Shown: positions 6,777 to 14,796 of the stretch, piece after piece
Layout: each line of letters starts with the position of its first letter
Position numbering within the stretch: position 1 is the stretch's first letter
Virus record (IMG/VR): IMGVR_UViG_3300006086_000024
Coordinates: 1 to 30,195 of that record
Reading direction: 5' to 3' (one strand)
Length of the DNA stretch: 30,195 nucleotides
Origin: a virus
Made by a program: the position numbers and the translations under genes
The notes under the pieces: generated by a model
What the model was told of the DNA's origin: nothing
Seen by the model: the letters and a program-made list of their open reading frames with translations, nothing else
The model's database searches: none

Positions 6777-8072
6777 CTAAATGATAACACTTTGAATAAT
6801 ATAAGTACCTTTGTTGTGGTTCTTATTATTATATGAAATCAATGTTTCATCGAATGGATATTCTGGCTCGTCGTCTACTATCTGTAGATCGATTTTAACC
6901 CCATCAATCTCACCTAATTTATCATAAACTAAAAACACATTTTGGCTACTTCTTCCAGATAAATTTAATGCTCTTTCGGAATAAGCATTTGAGCCTGGCA
7001 GTCCCGAAGAACGAGCATATAAATCAGATACAAGTGCATGATGAATATGTCCACAAATTACGTATTGAATTGAAATTCCATGTGCTGCAAATCGTGCTTT
7101 AATTTTTTCTACTTCTGGTTCTGGATTACGTGCTAACCCTTTATGAAGGTTTCCATGTACCATTAAGATGTTATTGCCATTGATATTTACAACGCATTCT
7201 ATTGGATTATCCATCGGAATAAAATTAACACCTTTACTTCCCTTGAATAGGTAAGTTAGCATGTTATGAATTGCTGCGTCATAAGAATCACCCGCCAAGA
7301 AATCAGTGTGGTGAATATGTTCTCCGACACGAGATTCATTACCAACAACCGAAGCTACCGTTACATTAAAATCCTCATTTAAATCAAAAATAACTTGCTG
7401 GAGGATATCCACCGCTAAAAACAATGCACGAGTACGATTTGTAGCTGCATTGGTAATTTCATCTAAACGGCGATCCGAGTTCAATAAATCTCCAGTCAAT
7501 AACAATGCAACATTCTTCATACCATGCGCTTTAAAATGAACCTTGGCTTTTCTAATCAATTTATGAAGACGTTTTGACGCAACATTAAAGTTATATTTGT
7601 TGTTCTCCAATTCGATTAATTCATTAAAATGAACGTCACTCAATTGAACAATACCAACTGGTGCTTTTGATTTAACACTAGCAGTATGCTCTTTTGTTTT
7701 AAGATGAAAATCATTTTCTTGAAGGATAGATTTCATTTCATCGTGCATAACCGAAATCATTGTATCAACTCGGCTAAACTCTCTGAATGATTTACGCTCA
7801 ATGCGTTGGGTGTCTTGTAACTGTTGGGCTTTTTTTGCTAATCGAATGTTGGTTTCGATAATTTCTGCATCTTTTTCTTTATTTGCTGGTGAATATTCTT
7901 CTTCCACCAACCTTAAAATACTTTCGTATTTTGGATTTATTAAAATCCGAGTAATTGTACTTGGAGCTACAGAAAACAAATCTGCAATTTCTACTCGTTT
8001 TAAATTTGAAACATGAAACAGTTTGAATATTTTAATTAATTGTTCTTCTGTGAAGTTACAGTTTGCCGCCAT
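6777..8072 (-). CDS. HTH-containing metallophosphoesterase
   Basis: An N-terminal helix-turn-helix-like region (about 7-47, with V-E-I-A-D-L-F-S-V-A-P-S-T-I resembling a site-specific recognition helix pair) is joined through a charged helical linker to a calcineurin-like phosphoesterase domain (about 138-400). Metal-site motifs are L-S-D-V-H (144-148), T-G-D-L-L (193-197), G-N-E-S-R (244-248), V-H-G-N (305-308) and G-H-I-H-H (341-345). The third motif is normally G-N-H-(D/E); the His is absent here while the metal-binding Asn remains, so the reaction may differ from classical nucleases. The ATG has an AGGAAT site. The gene follows primase and precedes a strong terminator, and an extra late-type box lies in the primase 3' end just ahead. 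A DNA-associated nuclease or phosphatase is likely; the substrate is unknown. Confidence 0.82.
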   Translation of the reverse strand: MAANCNFTEEQLIKIFKLFHVSNLKRVEIADLFSVAPSTITRILINPKYESILRLVEEEYSPANKEKDAEIIETNIRLAKKAQQLQDTQRIERKSFREFSRVDTMISVMHDEMKSILQENDFHLKTKEHTASVKSKAPVGIVQLSDVHFNELIELENNKYNFNVASKRLHKLIRKAKVHFKAHGMKNVALLLTGDLLNSDRRLDEITNAATNRTRALFLAVDILQQVIFDLNEDFNVTVASVVGNESRVGEHIHHTDFLAGDSYDAAIHNMLTYLFKGSKGVNFIPMDNPIECVVNINGNNILMVHGNLHKGLARNPEPEVEKIKARFAAHGISIQYVICGHIHHALVSDLYARSSGLPGSNAYSERALNLSGRSSQNVFLVYDKLGEIDGVKIDLQIVDDEPEYPFDETLISYNNKNHNKGTYIIQSVII

Positions 8073-8087
8073 CTATTATTCCTGTAG

Positions 8088-9116
8088 TCAGTAAGTATTA
8101 CTTTTATTTAGTTTAGTAAATACCAATTTGGCTTTAATTCCAGAATAGGTATGCTCTTTTATTATTTCTGCTATTTCCTGCTTTGTTAAACCTGCCATTA
8201 CTGCATCGTTAATATCTTTCCAAACAAACGATTTAGGAAACAACACAACTTTTTTTCCTAAATCAATTGCTTGTTCGATTCTGCGTTTAATATCTTTGTT
8301 CATGTACTGATTATCGAATATGTATATGTCAGCATTCACTTTTAGAAGATTAGAGTCAGCAGAAGCTAAACAGTTATCGATAAAAAGACTGTCGATGGGA
8401 CCTTCGCAACAATAAACTTCTTTGCTTCTATTAATCCTATCTAAACCAAATGTTTTCTCTACGTCTTCTGATTTTTTTACTGTAACATATCGAATAAAAG
8501 CGTCCTTTTCTAATGCCCTCCCTTGTAACATTGTTATTTGACCATACTCGTCATAAAAAGGAATAATCAAACGCTGATCGTCAGGAATTTTTTCTGCATA
8601 TTCTTCATTAATAAACTGCCCTACTAACTTTCGCATGTTAATTGTGAAGTATAAATGCTTATGAAATTCTTCTGGGATCATACGTTTATTTACATACTCT
8701 TTACAAAGGTGTCCTTCAGGGAGCATGGGTATAGGAATTGCATATGGTACTTGAGATTCTTTTATTTTTTCTGCACGTACAACAGGAACCTCTTCTTTGA
8801 TTTCTTTTTTTGTATATGGTTTTCTTCCGTGTTTGTCGATAAAACATTCAAGGTAAAACTCCGAATACATACTTTGGTTATGCTCTTTTAAAAAGTTACC
8901 AAACGTTCCTGAAGCATTGCAGTTGTGGCATAAATAGCAAAATCTTTCTGTCCCGCTTTTATAATTTTTATAAAAATAAAAGCGGGTCTTTTTACCTTTT
9001 TTTCCGTCTCCACAAAAAGGACATCTGCATACAGCAACATTACTACGAATCCACCTAAACTTTTCCAATGAACTAGCAATGTACTGTATGTATTTCTTAT
9101 CAATCAGGGTGGACAT
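8088..9116 (-). CDS. 61: DNA primase (T4 gp61-like)
   Basis: At 342 residues the protein has the length of T4 gp61. An N-terminal zinc-binding region has C-R-C-P-F-C-G (30-36) paired with C-Y-L-C-H-N-C (60-66). A TOPRIM-type catalytic core follows, with C-C-E-G-P-I-D-S-L-F (236-245) and I-Y-I-F-D-N-Q (264-270). It would make short RNA primers for lagging-strand synthesis with the replicative helicase, which is not in this window. The ATG has a GAGGAA site and follows the gp46 stop by 8 bases, so it belongs to the recombination-replication operon. Confidence 0.88.
   Translation of the reverse strand: MSTLIDKKYIQYIASSLEKFRWIRSNVAVCRCPFCGDGKKGKKTRFYFYKNYKSGTERFCYLCHNCNASGTFGNFLKEHNQSMYSEFYLECFIDKHGRKPYTKKEIKEEVPVVRAEKIKESQVPYAIPIPMLPEGHLCKEYVNKRMIPEEFHKHLYFTINMRKLVGQFINEEYAEKIPDDQRLIIPFYDEYGQITMLQGRALEKDAFIRYVTVKKSEDVEKTFGLDRINRSKEVYCCEGPIDSLFIDNCLASADSNLLKVNADIYIFDNQYMNKDIKRRIEQAIDLGKKVVLFPKSFVWKDINDAVMAGLTKQEIAEIIKEHTYSGIKAKLVFTKLNKSNTY
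8105..8112 (-). promoter_or_regulatory. possible late-type promoter ahead of the HTH-phosphoesterase gene
   Basis: On the minus strand ACTAAATA, followed by AAAG, ends 33 bases before the ATG at 8072 and lies in the last codons of primase. It matches the plus-strand late-type box. It would give the phosphoesterase a transcript separate from the replication operon. Inferred from motif and spacing only. Confidence 0.35.
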
Positions 9117-9124
9117 TTATTCCT

Positions 9125-10837
9125 CTATGCTAATACGGTCATATCATCCTTAAGTGCATAAACGATAGACTCGTCAAAATACTGCTCAAATTCTGCGTGG
9201 CGTTGACTAATAACGAATAAATTAGTATCTTCACCTAATCCATTCCACATTGTCATAAATTCTTCTACACCACTTGCAGATAAATTTTCTAAAATTTCAT
9301 CAAGAATTAAGATATTAACATCAACACTTGCTTTTGATTTAGCTATATTACGCCATGCAATCAAATTAGCTAAATCAAGCCTACGCCGTTGACCTGTAGA
9401 AAGATCATCAATAGTTTGATTCTTTCTATTTGGTGATCGCATACTTAAATTAGCATCGCTATCTAAATCAATGTTCAGATATAAATTTAACTTATCCAAC
9501 GTAGCATTCATATCTTCTACCAAGAAAGGAATGTATTGTTCAACGATAATTGCCTTAGCACCATCGTCTGCTAATATTTTTAACATATGGCTATGTTTTA
9601 ATTCATTTTTCTTGTGTTCTTGTAGCTCGTCGTCTTTTTGTTTAATCTGAGTTATGAGAGAATTAATTTCTTTCTGTTCAGCTTCAATCAAAGAGTCTTC
9701 GTTTGCATCAATTGTTTTCGCTTTTAATGCTTCAATTCTATTATTGGCAGCAGATAAACGTCCTTCTAACTGAGCCTGTGTGACACGCAAATCATTAATT
9801 TTTTTCTTAACTTCATTGTTAGCCACTACAATTTTTTCTTGTGCTTCTAAGTCTTTAGTTAATTTTTCCATAGGAGCAGAAAAATTATTAATCGATTCTT
9901 CTGCTGCATTTTTAATTGAACTTTTATGATCTTCCGTAACTCCCTGCTTACATGTAGGACAATCATGAAGCGAAGTAATGTTATTCATGTTTGTTTTAAG
10001 TTGTTCAATCTTAAACTTAAACTTATCCAACATAGATTTAATTTCGGAATACTTAGTTTCTGCTCCAGCAACAATTGACTCATTTAACGTTGTCATCTTG
10101 GCGTTTAACATAGAAAGCATTTTTGTTACGTCTGTTTGCTCTTTTACGAAGCCAGCTAATTCATCTCCTGACTCAGCAAGTCGCGCTTTCTTTTTATCTT
10201 CTAGAATCTTAAGAGTACGTTTTCTAGCGTCTAATTTACTTTCTAACGTACCGCCTTCATAAAAAGTTTGATCTATTAATTTTTTAACGACTTTGATTCG
10301 TTCTTTTGCTTTATTCGACATATCAGAAATAATAGTCAAATCAAGCATGTTTTCGATAAAAGTTCTACGTTCAGCAGCAGAGAATTCAGTAAATGGAACA
10401 AAACGACTAACCCCTAAAGCAATAGTTGTAAAGAAAGCTTTTTCATCAAATCCAATTACCGATTCTAGGTAAGCTTGCGGGTCTTTTACACTAGCTTCAT
10501 TATCTTTACGAACACCGTCTTGATATATTTCAAAAATTGCTGGTTTCTGTCCACGTTTTACTGTCCAAACACTACCTTTAGTTTCAAAATCAAGTTCAAC
10601 CACGGAATCTTTGTTTGATCTTGTATTAATTAAACCTCCTATCTTTGCTCCCTTCTGATAATTCTTACCAAAAAGGGCATAGAACGGAGCAAAGATAGAC
10701 ATGGTACTTTTCCCTGCCCCATTGTCCAAAGAGGCTATAAGGGTCGATTTATTGGCTTGGTAATCGATTTCCATTCCTGCATTACCAATGCTCCGAAAAT
10801 TCTTAGCTCTACATTTCAAAAAATTAAATTTAGCCAT
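9125..10837 (-). CDS. 46: recombination endonuclease ATPase subunit gp46 (Rad50/SbcC-like)
   Basis: The 570 residues match T4 gp46 in size and order. Walker A is D-N-G-A-G-K-S-T (38-45). A long heptad-rich coiled coil (about 180-420) is interrupted by a zinc-hook C-P-T-C (293-296). The ABC signature is L-S-T-G-Q-R-R-R (479-486) and Walker B N-I-L-I-L-D-E (508-514). With gp47 it forms the nuclease complex that resects double-strand ends to feed recombination-dependent replication. Its ATG overlaps the gp47 stop by 8 bases with AAGGAAG ahead, favouring matched production of both subunits. Confidence 0.95.
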   Translation of the reverse strand: MAKFNFLKCRAKNFRSIGNAGMEIDYQANKSTLIASLDNGAGKSTMSIFAPFYALFGKNYQKGAKIGGLINTRSNKDSVVELDFETKGSVWTVKRGQKPAIFEIYQDGVRKDNEASVKDPQAYLESVIGFDEKAFFTTIALGVSRFVPFTEFSAAERRTFIENMLDLTIISDMSNKAKERIKVVKKLIDQTFYEGGTLESKLDARKRTLKILEDKKKARLAESGDELAGFVKEQTDVTKMLSMLNAKMTTLNESIVAGAETKYSEIKSMLDKFKFKIEQLKTNMNNITSLHDCPTCKQGVTEDHKSSIKNAAEESINNFSAPMEKLTKDLEAQEKIVVANNEVKKKINDLRVTQAQLEGRLSAANNRIEALKAKTIDANEDSLIEAEQKEINSLITQIKQKDDELQEHKKNELKHSHMLKILADDGAKAIIVEQYIPFLVEDMNATLDKLNLYLNIDLDSDANLSMRSPNRKNQTIDDLSTGQRRRLDLANLIAWRNIAKSKASVDVNILILDEILENLSASGVEEFMTMWNGLGEDTNLFVISQRHAEFEQYFDESIVYALKDDMTVLA

Positions 10838-11921
10838 TAGTTACTTCCTTATAAATATCGGCAGCTAATTCTTTTAGCCCTTGTTTATCGATATCATTAT
10901 CTTGCTTGTCGATATAATCACTTATGGCAGAAATTGTATTTAAAGCCAACGTTTTTTCGCTGATAACTACCTTTTCAATTTTTTGTTCTGATACATCGAT
11001 GATCGAGAATGACAAAAAAGAAGCTTCGTTAAGCAATTTAGTAAAATTCTTATAGTGTTTTTCGTTGTCTTTTTTGCTGACTAATACTTTAACTATATTT
11101 CCACTGTAAGGTTCAAACGTACTTTCGTCATACTTAACTTCTGGGTCATATCCAATCACAGAAAATAAAGTAAGAAAATCAGGATTAGGCACGAAATTTA
11201 ATGCGTCACTGTCTGTATCTAGGACATAAAATCCTCGTGGCGTTCGATCTGAGTAATCACCCCAATTTAGGATATAAGGAGCACCTGTAATTGTTAAGTT
11301 TTTATGTTCTGATGGAATATGAAAATGACCAGAAATGACACGTGTGAATGATTTAAACGTCTCAAGATCAACCCCATGTTCGCATAAATGCCCTTTCATC
11401 ATTGGCATACCAATAACGTCTAAATGGGCGACCAGATAATCTACATTTCCATTAGTAGAGACAATAGATGCAAGTGAATCCAGTAAATTATCTTTTATGT
11501 CTTTGCTTAAATATGGCAGCAAAGCAACTTTTTTATCACCAAATTTTAATAAAATAGGCTTTTCTTTAGCAATATTTATTTTTAACGAATTTGATTTAAT
11601 CGAATGCAACAAATCAACAGACGAAATTGTATTAACGTCTCGATAAAATAAATCATGATTTCCTGCGGGAACCGATAAAGATTTAATTCCATTTGAATGT
11701 AATTTTTCTGGAAGCCAATTCAGCACCATATCCATGACATTTAATGGCATATATTTTCTAATATCAAAAAAGTCACCTGTTTGGATGATATCTTCGATAC
11801 CATTTTCTTTACAGTATGGTAAAAAATAATCAGCTAACCATGATTTTTGAAAATCAAGAAAGTCTTTATCACCATTTTTAAACCCAAAATGCATATCACC
11901 TACAATGGCGATTTTTGTCAT
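10830..11921 (-). CDS. 47: recombination endonuclease nuclease subunit gp47 (Mre11/SbcD-like)
   Basis: The 363-residue protein has the five phosphoesterase motifs of Mre11-type nucleases: G-D-M-H (8-11), T-G-D-F-F (48-52), A-G-N-H-D (86-90), A-H-L-D (165-168) and S-G-H-F-H (197-201). All metal ligands are present. The C-terminal region is probably the gp46-binding and capping part. Its ATG overlaps the gp55 stop as ATGA, with GAAGGG about 10 bases ahead. Gene order 55-47-46 is the same as in T4 apart from inserted genes there. Confidence 0.95.
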   Translation of the reverse strand: MTKIAIVGDMHFGFKNGDKDFLDFQKSWLADYFLPYCKENGIEDIIQTGDFFDIRKYMPLNVMDMVLNWLPEKLHSNGIKSLSVPAGNHDLFYRDVNTISSVDLLHSIKSNSLKINIAKEKPILLKFGDKKVALLPYLSKDIKDNLLDSLASIVSTNGNVDYLVAHLDVIGMPMMKGHLCEHGVDLETFKSFTRVISGHFHIPSEHKNLTITGAPYILNWGDYSDRTPRGFYVLDTDSDALNFVPNPDFLTLFSVIGYDPEVKYDESTFEPYSGNIVKVLVSKKDNEKHYKNFTKLLNEASFLSFSIIDVSEQKIEKVVISEKTLALNTISAISDYIDKQDNDIDKQGLKELAADIYKEVTNG

Positions 11922-12646
11922 ACCGCAATCCCTTCAAATAATATAAACTCCTCTGTTTCTTGAAGTTCTTCTTCAAATAAATCAAACATAAAAGTATTAG
12001 ACTTTTTAGTAGGCTTCTTAATTTTTTGTTTTTTCTTGGCTTCTTTATCTGCTTCGTACTCCAATGCTTTGTTCATAAACTCATTACCAAGAATACTAAC
12101 GGAAGTACCACCTTCTTCTGAATCATCCGATTCAATTATTTCGTCTCCAAATGCTTCATTTCCACCTAACAATCCGTAGGAGATATATTTAAGATATTGT
12201 TGTTCCTTTTCGTACTCAATACGATTGTTAAATGATTGAATAGAGATGAAGTTAATGTAGGTAAAAGCAGAATTTTTACCTTTCATATTTTTCTTTTGGG
12301 GATTAAAATTATGTATGTACTTGACATTATTCAGCAGTGCGTCTGATTTCATTTCGTCAAGGTAACTATAACCGATGTAGTTGTGGCGTTTTCCTATAGC
12401 GTCAATGATTTTGATAATACATTCACCGACAAATTTAGGTAGTGTTGGGGTAGGAAGCCCCAATAATTTTTGTTCTTTATATTCTACCGACCATTTTCCC
12501 AGTACTTCTGTTAATTTATCGTCATCTACATAATGACGTGATTTATCTTCTTCTGGTAATAATGTTTCTTTTTCTGTTACTGATTTTTGTGTATCTTGCG
12601 TAAAAGCAATATTTTCTAATTCATCCAACTCTACTAGTTCAGCCAT
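11918..12646 (-). CDS. 55: late-transcription sigma factor (T4 gp55-like)
   Basis: The central part (about 70-160) aligns by eye with T4 gp55, the smallest sigma-70 family member: a helix like E-C-I-I-K-I-I-D-A-I-G-K-R, then H-N-F-N, S-A-F-T-Y-I and a basic helix ending in K-Y-I-S-Y. gp55 replaces host sigma and directs RNA polymerase to late promoters. The C-terminus (F-M-F-D-L-F-E-E-E-L, 219-228) resembles the hydrophobic-acidic tail with which T4 gp55 binds the gp45 sliding clamp. It is longer than T4 gp55, with an acidic N-terminal 45 residues and an acidic linker. Immediate downstream genes are gp47 and gp46. The recurrent CTAAATA boxes are its probable targets. Confidence 0.88.
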   Translation of the reverse strand: MAELVELDELENIAFTQDTQKSVTEKETLLPEEDKSRHYVDDDKLTEVLGKWSVEYKEQKLLGLPTPTLPKFVGECIIKIIDAIGKRHNYIGYSYLDEMKSDALLNNVKYIHNFNPQKKNMKGKNSAFTYINFISIQSFNNRIEYEKEQQYLKYISYGLLGGNEAFGDEIIESDDSEEGGTSVSILGNEFMNKALEYEADKEAKKKQKIKKPTKKSNTFMFDLFEEELQETEEFILFEGIAV

Positions 12647-12654
12647 TTATTCCT

Positions 12655-13146
12655 TTAATATTTGAAGTCATTCACCATTTTAACATCTAATTTGTCCGTT
12701 GTCAAATCTTCTTTTAAATTTCTCATTCCTTTTCCTGCCCAAAGATCAGCTAACTCATTTTTTTGATGTTTATTATGTCCTTTTACCCATTTTACATCTG
12801 TATTACCATGTGTATCTAATAACTCAAAAAGTGGAATCCATAATTCCTGATTTGCTACGTCTTCATACCCTCTATTTTCCCAACCACGTCTCCATTCGTT
12901 AATACCTTTTACACAGTATTGACTGTCGGATAAAATCTCAATTTTCCAATCTTTTTGTTTATGGAATGTCTTTAAAATATAAATTATTCCAGTTAATTCT
13001 GCTTTGTTATTACTTGATTGTGCTGGTAAATGACCATATCGAACATAATTTTTGCCATTCATAAAAAAACATGCAGACCACCCACCAACACATATAACTT
13101 TACCATTGTTTAAACAAGAACCATCTGTAGCACACTCTAATATCAT
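12655..13146 (-). CDS. rnhA: ribonuclease H, type I
   Basis: The fold and catalytic residues of bacterial-type RNase HI are present: A-T-D-G-S (Asp8), N-K-A-E-L (Glu50), L-S-D-S-Q (Asp74), K-G-H-N (His124) and E-L-A-D (Asp134). It would remove RNA primers from lagging-strand fragments. T4 itself uses an unrelated 5'-nuclease-type RNase H, so this is a different solution for the same step. The ATG overlaps the stop of the preceding small gene. The gene precedes gp55 by 8 bases in the same operon. Confidence 0.95.
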   Translation of the reverse strand: MILECATDGSCLNNGKVICVGGWSACFFMNGKNYVRYGHLPAQSSNNKAELTGIIYILKTFHKQKDWKIEILSDSQYCVKGINEWRRGWENRGYEDVANQELWIPLFELLDTHGNTDVKWVKGHNKHQKNELADLWAGKGMRNLKEDLTTDKLDVKMVNDFKY

Positions 13147-13328
13147 TTTACACGCCTTACCTCAAAACCAAATTTATCAGTTATTACAAAGTAATTTATT
13201 TTAAAAAATTTGTAATGCCATAACAAATAATTTTGTCGTTTTTGTTCGACATGAACAAAAAATGTAAATAACCAAATCAATGGGTAAAGACCTATTATTT
13301 TTAAAATTTCCGAAGGTTTATATTTCAT
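13143..13328 (-). CDS. small membrane protein, about 61 aa
   Basis: From the ATG at 13328 the product starts M-K-Y-K-P-S-E-I-L and has one hydrophobic span (I-I-G-L-Y-P-L-I-W-L-F-T-F-F) followed by a basic, aromatic-rich tail. The ATG comes one base after the upstream gene's TAA with no good ribosome site, so it probably relies on coupling; a longer form from 13370 would overlap 41 bases. The stop overlaps the RNase H start as ATGA. Function unknown. Confidence 0.55.
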   Translation of the reverse strand: MKYKPSEILKIIGLYPLIWLFTFFVHVEQKRQNYLLWHYKFFKINYFVITDKFGFEVRRVK

Positions 13329-13329
13329 T

Positions 13330-13587
13330 TTAGGCACAATCAAAAAGATATTGAATACGATTCCATTCATTGTGTAATTCAGTTCCTGACATGTATGGGT
13401 TTTTTACTGGTAACTCAGGCTCAATTGAATGTCCATATGAATCATTTAGAAATTCAGATGTTTCTTTTAATGCAAGTGCAAATTCACCGTCTTTGTGTTT
13501 GTTTAATTCGCTTCTTAAATCTTCTTTACTCATAGACTTAATTTTAGCAAATACACTGTCTAACGCTTCTCGTATTGTTAGTGACAT
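13330..13587 (-). CDS. hypothetical protein, 85 aa
   Basis: I do not recognise this protein. The N-terminal half looks helical and charged (K-S-M-S-K-E-D-L-R-S-E-L) and the C-terminal half is mixed. The ATG at 13587 has AAAGGGG 7 bases ahead, an excellent site. It is the first gene of the minus-strand replication-recombination operon, starting downstream of the terminator of the lysis-type cassette, so the operon promoter should lie in about 13588-13635; I see no box there I would commit to. Confidence 0.65.
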   Translation of the reverse strand: MSLTIREALDSVFAKIKSMSKEDLRSELNKHKDGEFALALKETSEFLNDSYGHSIEPELPVKNPYMSGTELHNEWNRIQYLFDCA

Positions 13588-13635
13588 AATTACCCCTTTT
13601 GATTAATAGATGTAATTCTAACACAACAAAAACAA

Positions 13636-13661
13636 AAAATCCACCCTTTCGGATGGATTTT
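13636..13661 (-). terminator. intrinsic terminator after the holin-type cassette
   Basis: Stem AAAATCCAcCC with GGaTGGATTTT (one mismatch) around a 4-base TTTC loop. On the minus strand it is followed by a T-rich run. It lies just past the stop at 13667 and separates that cassette from the replication operon. Confidence 0.75.
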
Positions 13662-13666
13662 ATATT

Positions 13667-14041
13667 CTACAGATTTGGAACTAAGTCATATAGATTTGTA
13701 TAGTTTATTTGTGTATATACACCCGGCGATTGCTTTATATATAGACCGTTATTTGTTGGAGTTGGGTCTTGATACACTCTGACAATTAAACTTTGGTCTA
13801 TATTCAAATCATCTGCAATCATTAGTTCATACGTTTGAATATCAATTATTTTTTGTACGTACCTAAACGTAGTCAACTCTTTTATTATTCCAGCAAGAGA
13901 CTTTATTGTTCCGTTTGCTGTAACAATTGTTGTATTAGCGTCACCGTTAATAAATGAGTTTAATTGAGCATTCAGTGCGGTAAATTGTGAAATCAGAGCA
14001 GCATATTGTGCATCTAAATTTAAATTAAGCTCTGTTTGCAT
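13667..14041 (-). CDS. hypothetical protein with fibre-like C-terminal segment, 124 aa
   Basis: The N-terminal 35 residues are a short glutamine-rich helix. The C-terminal part reads V-R-V-Y-Q-D-P-T-P-T-N-N-G-L-Y followed by a hydrophobic strand and Y-T-N-L-Y-D-L, a pattern I associate with small modules in phage tail fibres and other virion proteins. The ATG at 14041 has AAGGAAAAAG ahead and shares one base with the stop of the holin-like gene. It lies in a cassette with two membrane proteins rather than with the tail genes. Virion or lysis role is not decided by sequence. Confidence 0.6.
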   Translation of the reverse strand: MQTELNLNLDAQYAALISQFTALNAQLNSFINGDANTTIVTANGTIKSLAGIIKELTTFRYVQKIIDIQTYELMIADDLNIDQSLIVRVYQDPTPTNNGLYIKQSPGVYTQINYTNLYDLVPNL

Positions 14042-14400
14042 TATTCTTTTTCCTTTTCTTTAGGAGGGTCAATTGCAACACCTAATGCCACACTGCCTAA
14101 TAGATTTACAATAAATCGACTCATATATGCATTGACTAAATCCAATATTGGGAAAACACTAAACCCCGACATTAAAAGAATTCCATCATGAAAATTATGA
14201 AGGCTATCTGGTATCAAAGAACCTACTACTTGACCAACGAAAAATGATAAAAGAACACAAACACCAAACGATATAAAAGAGAATTGTTTTGTTCCTTTAT
14301 ACGATTGATATAATGCTTGAGAAGCACCCCCAAAGCTCGCTAAAACACCTGCTGCGAATAAATCAGAGAATCTATCTATAAATGATGGTAATGCCGACAT
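14041..14400 (-). CDS. holin-like membrane protein (LydA/holin superfamily III type)
   Basis: Three hydrophobic segments (about 12-30, 40-62 and 72-90) with a short N-terminus and a highly charged tail (K-E-K-E-K-E) match phage holins. The first span contains A-S-F-G-G-A-S-Q-A-L-Y, a pattern typical of LydA-type holins. Holins open the inner membrane at the set lysis time. The neighbours are another small membrane protein upstream and a fibre-like small protein downstream; no endolysin is in the window. The ATG has AAAGGG ahead. Confidence 0.75.
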   Translation of the reverse strand: MSALPSFIDRFSDLFAAGVLASFGGASQALYQSYKGTKQFSFISFGVCVLLSFFVGQVVGSLIPDSLHNFHDGILLMSGFSVFPILDLVNAYMSRFIVNLLGSVALGVAIDPPKEKEKE

Positions 14401-14402
14401 TG

Positions 14403-14702
14403 TTAGCCCTTTGTTTGAATTGTTGTGGGATTTTTATTTTGGACTAGATAACCAATCATAAAAACAGATAATAAAGATTGGAAGAAAATCGATCCGAAGC
14501 AGAAGTGAGAAAGTAAGTGAGGAAGATCGGTATTAAAAATAACGATATCCATACAAATATTTAGAGCAGATAGCAAACCTATACATGTTGCTATTACCTC
14601 CTCTTTATTTGTTAAATTAGAGCGGTGAAGTATTAAGCAGTTGTATGTTTTGTATAGTACAAATAAAGACAAGAAGATAGAAACGATGTTCAGAAAATGC
14701 AT
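14403..14702 (-). CDS. small three-span membrane protein
   Basis: Three hydrophobic segments (about 3-24, 36-57 and 66-87) separated by short polar loops, and a short polar tail. No family recognised. It is the first gene of the minus-strand cassette, followed after 2 bases by the holin-like gene, so it may be a holin partner, antiholin or superinfection-exclusion protein. The ATG has a GGGG ribosome-site core. It diverges from gp6 across a palindromic promoter region. Confidence 0.68.
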   Translation of the reverse strand: MHFLNIVSIFLSLFVLYKTYNCLILHRSNLTNKEEVIATCIGLLSALNICMDIVIFNTDLPHLLSHFCFGSIFFQSLLSVFMIGYLVQNKNPTTIQTKG

Positions 14703-14734
14703 TCTTTTTCCCCATTAAAAATTTAAATGCGCGT

Positions 14735-14751
14735 TATATAGTTATTTAAGG
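14735..14751 (-). promoter_or_regulatory. putative late-type promoter for the holin cassette
   Basis: On the minus strand CCTTAAATAACTATATA lies 32 bases ahead of the ATG at 14702. It is the mirror image of the gp6 promoter box, sharing CTTAAATAA. This is a variant of the CTAAATA box with one added T. Confidence 0.5.
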
Positions 14752-14763
14752 TCGCTTAAATAA
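14742..14763. repeat. perfect inverted repeat between divergent transcription units
   Basis: Arms TTATTTAAG and CTTAAATAA are exact reverse complements with a 4-base GTCG spacer. The arms coincide with the two divergent late-type boxes, so the symmetry probably reflects back-to-back promoters, though an operator is possible. Confidence 0.7.
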
Positions 14764-14774
14764 TAGATATATAC
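14754..14774 (+). promoter_or_regulatory. putative late promoter for the gp6 transcription block
   Basis: GCTTAAATAATAG followed by ATATATAC lies 35 bases ahead of the gp6 ATG. It resembles the GCTAAATAATAG box ahead of the large fibre gene, with one extra T. Confidence 0.55.
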
Positions 14775-14796
14775 GCATTTAAAACAAGGGCTTAAA

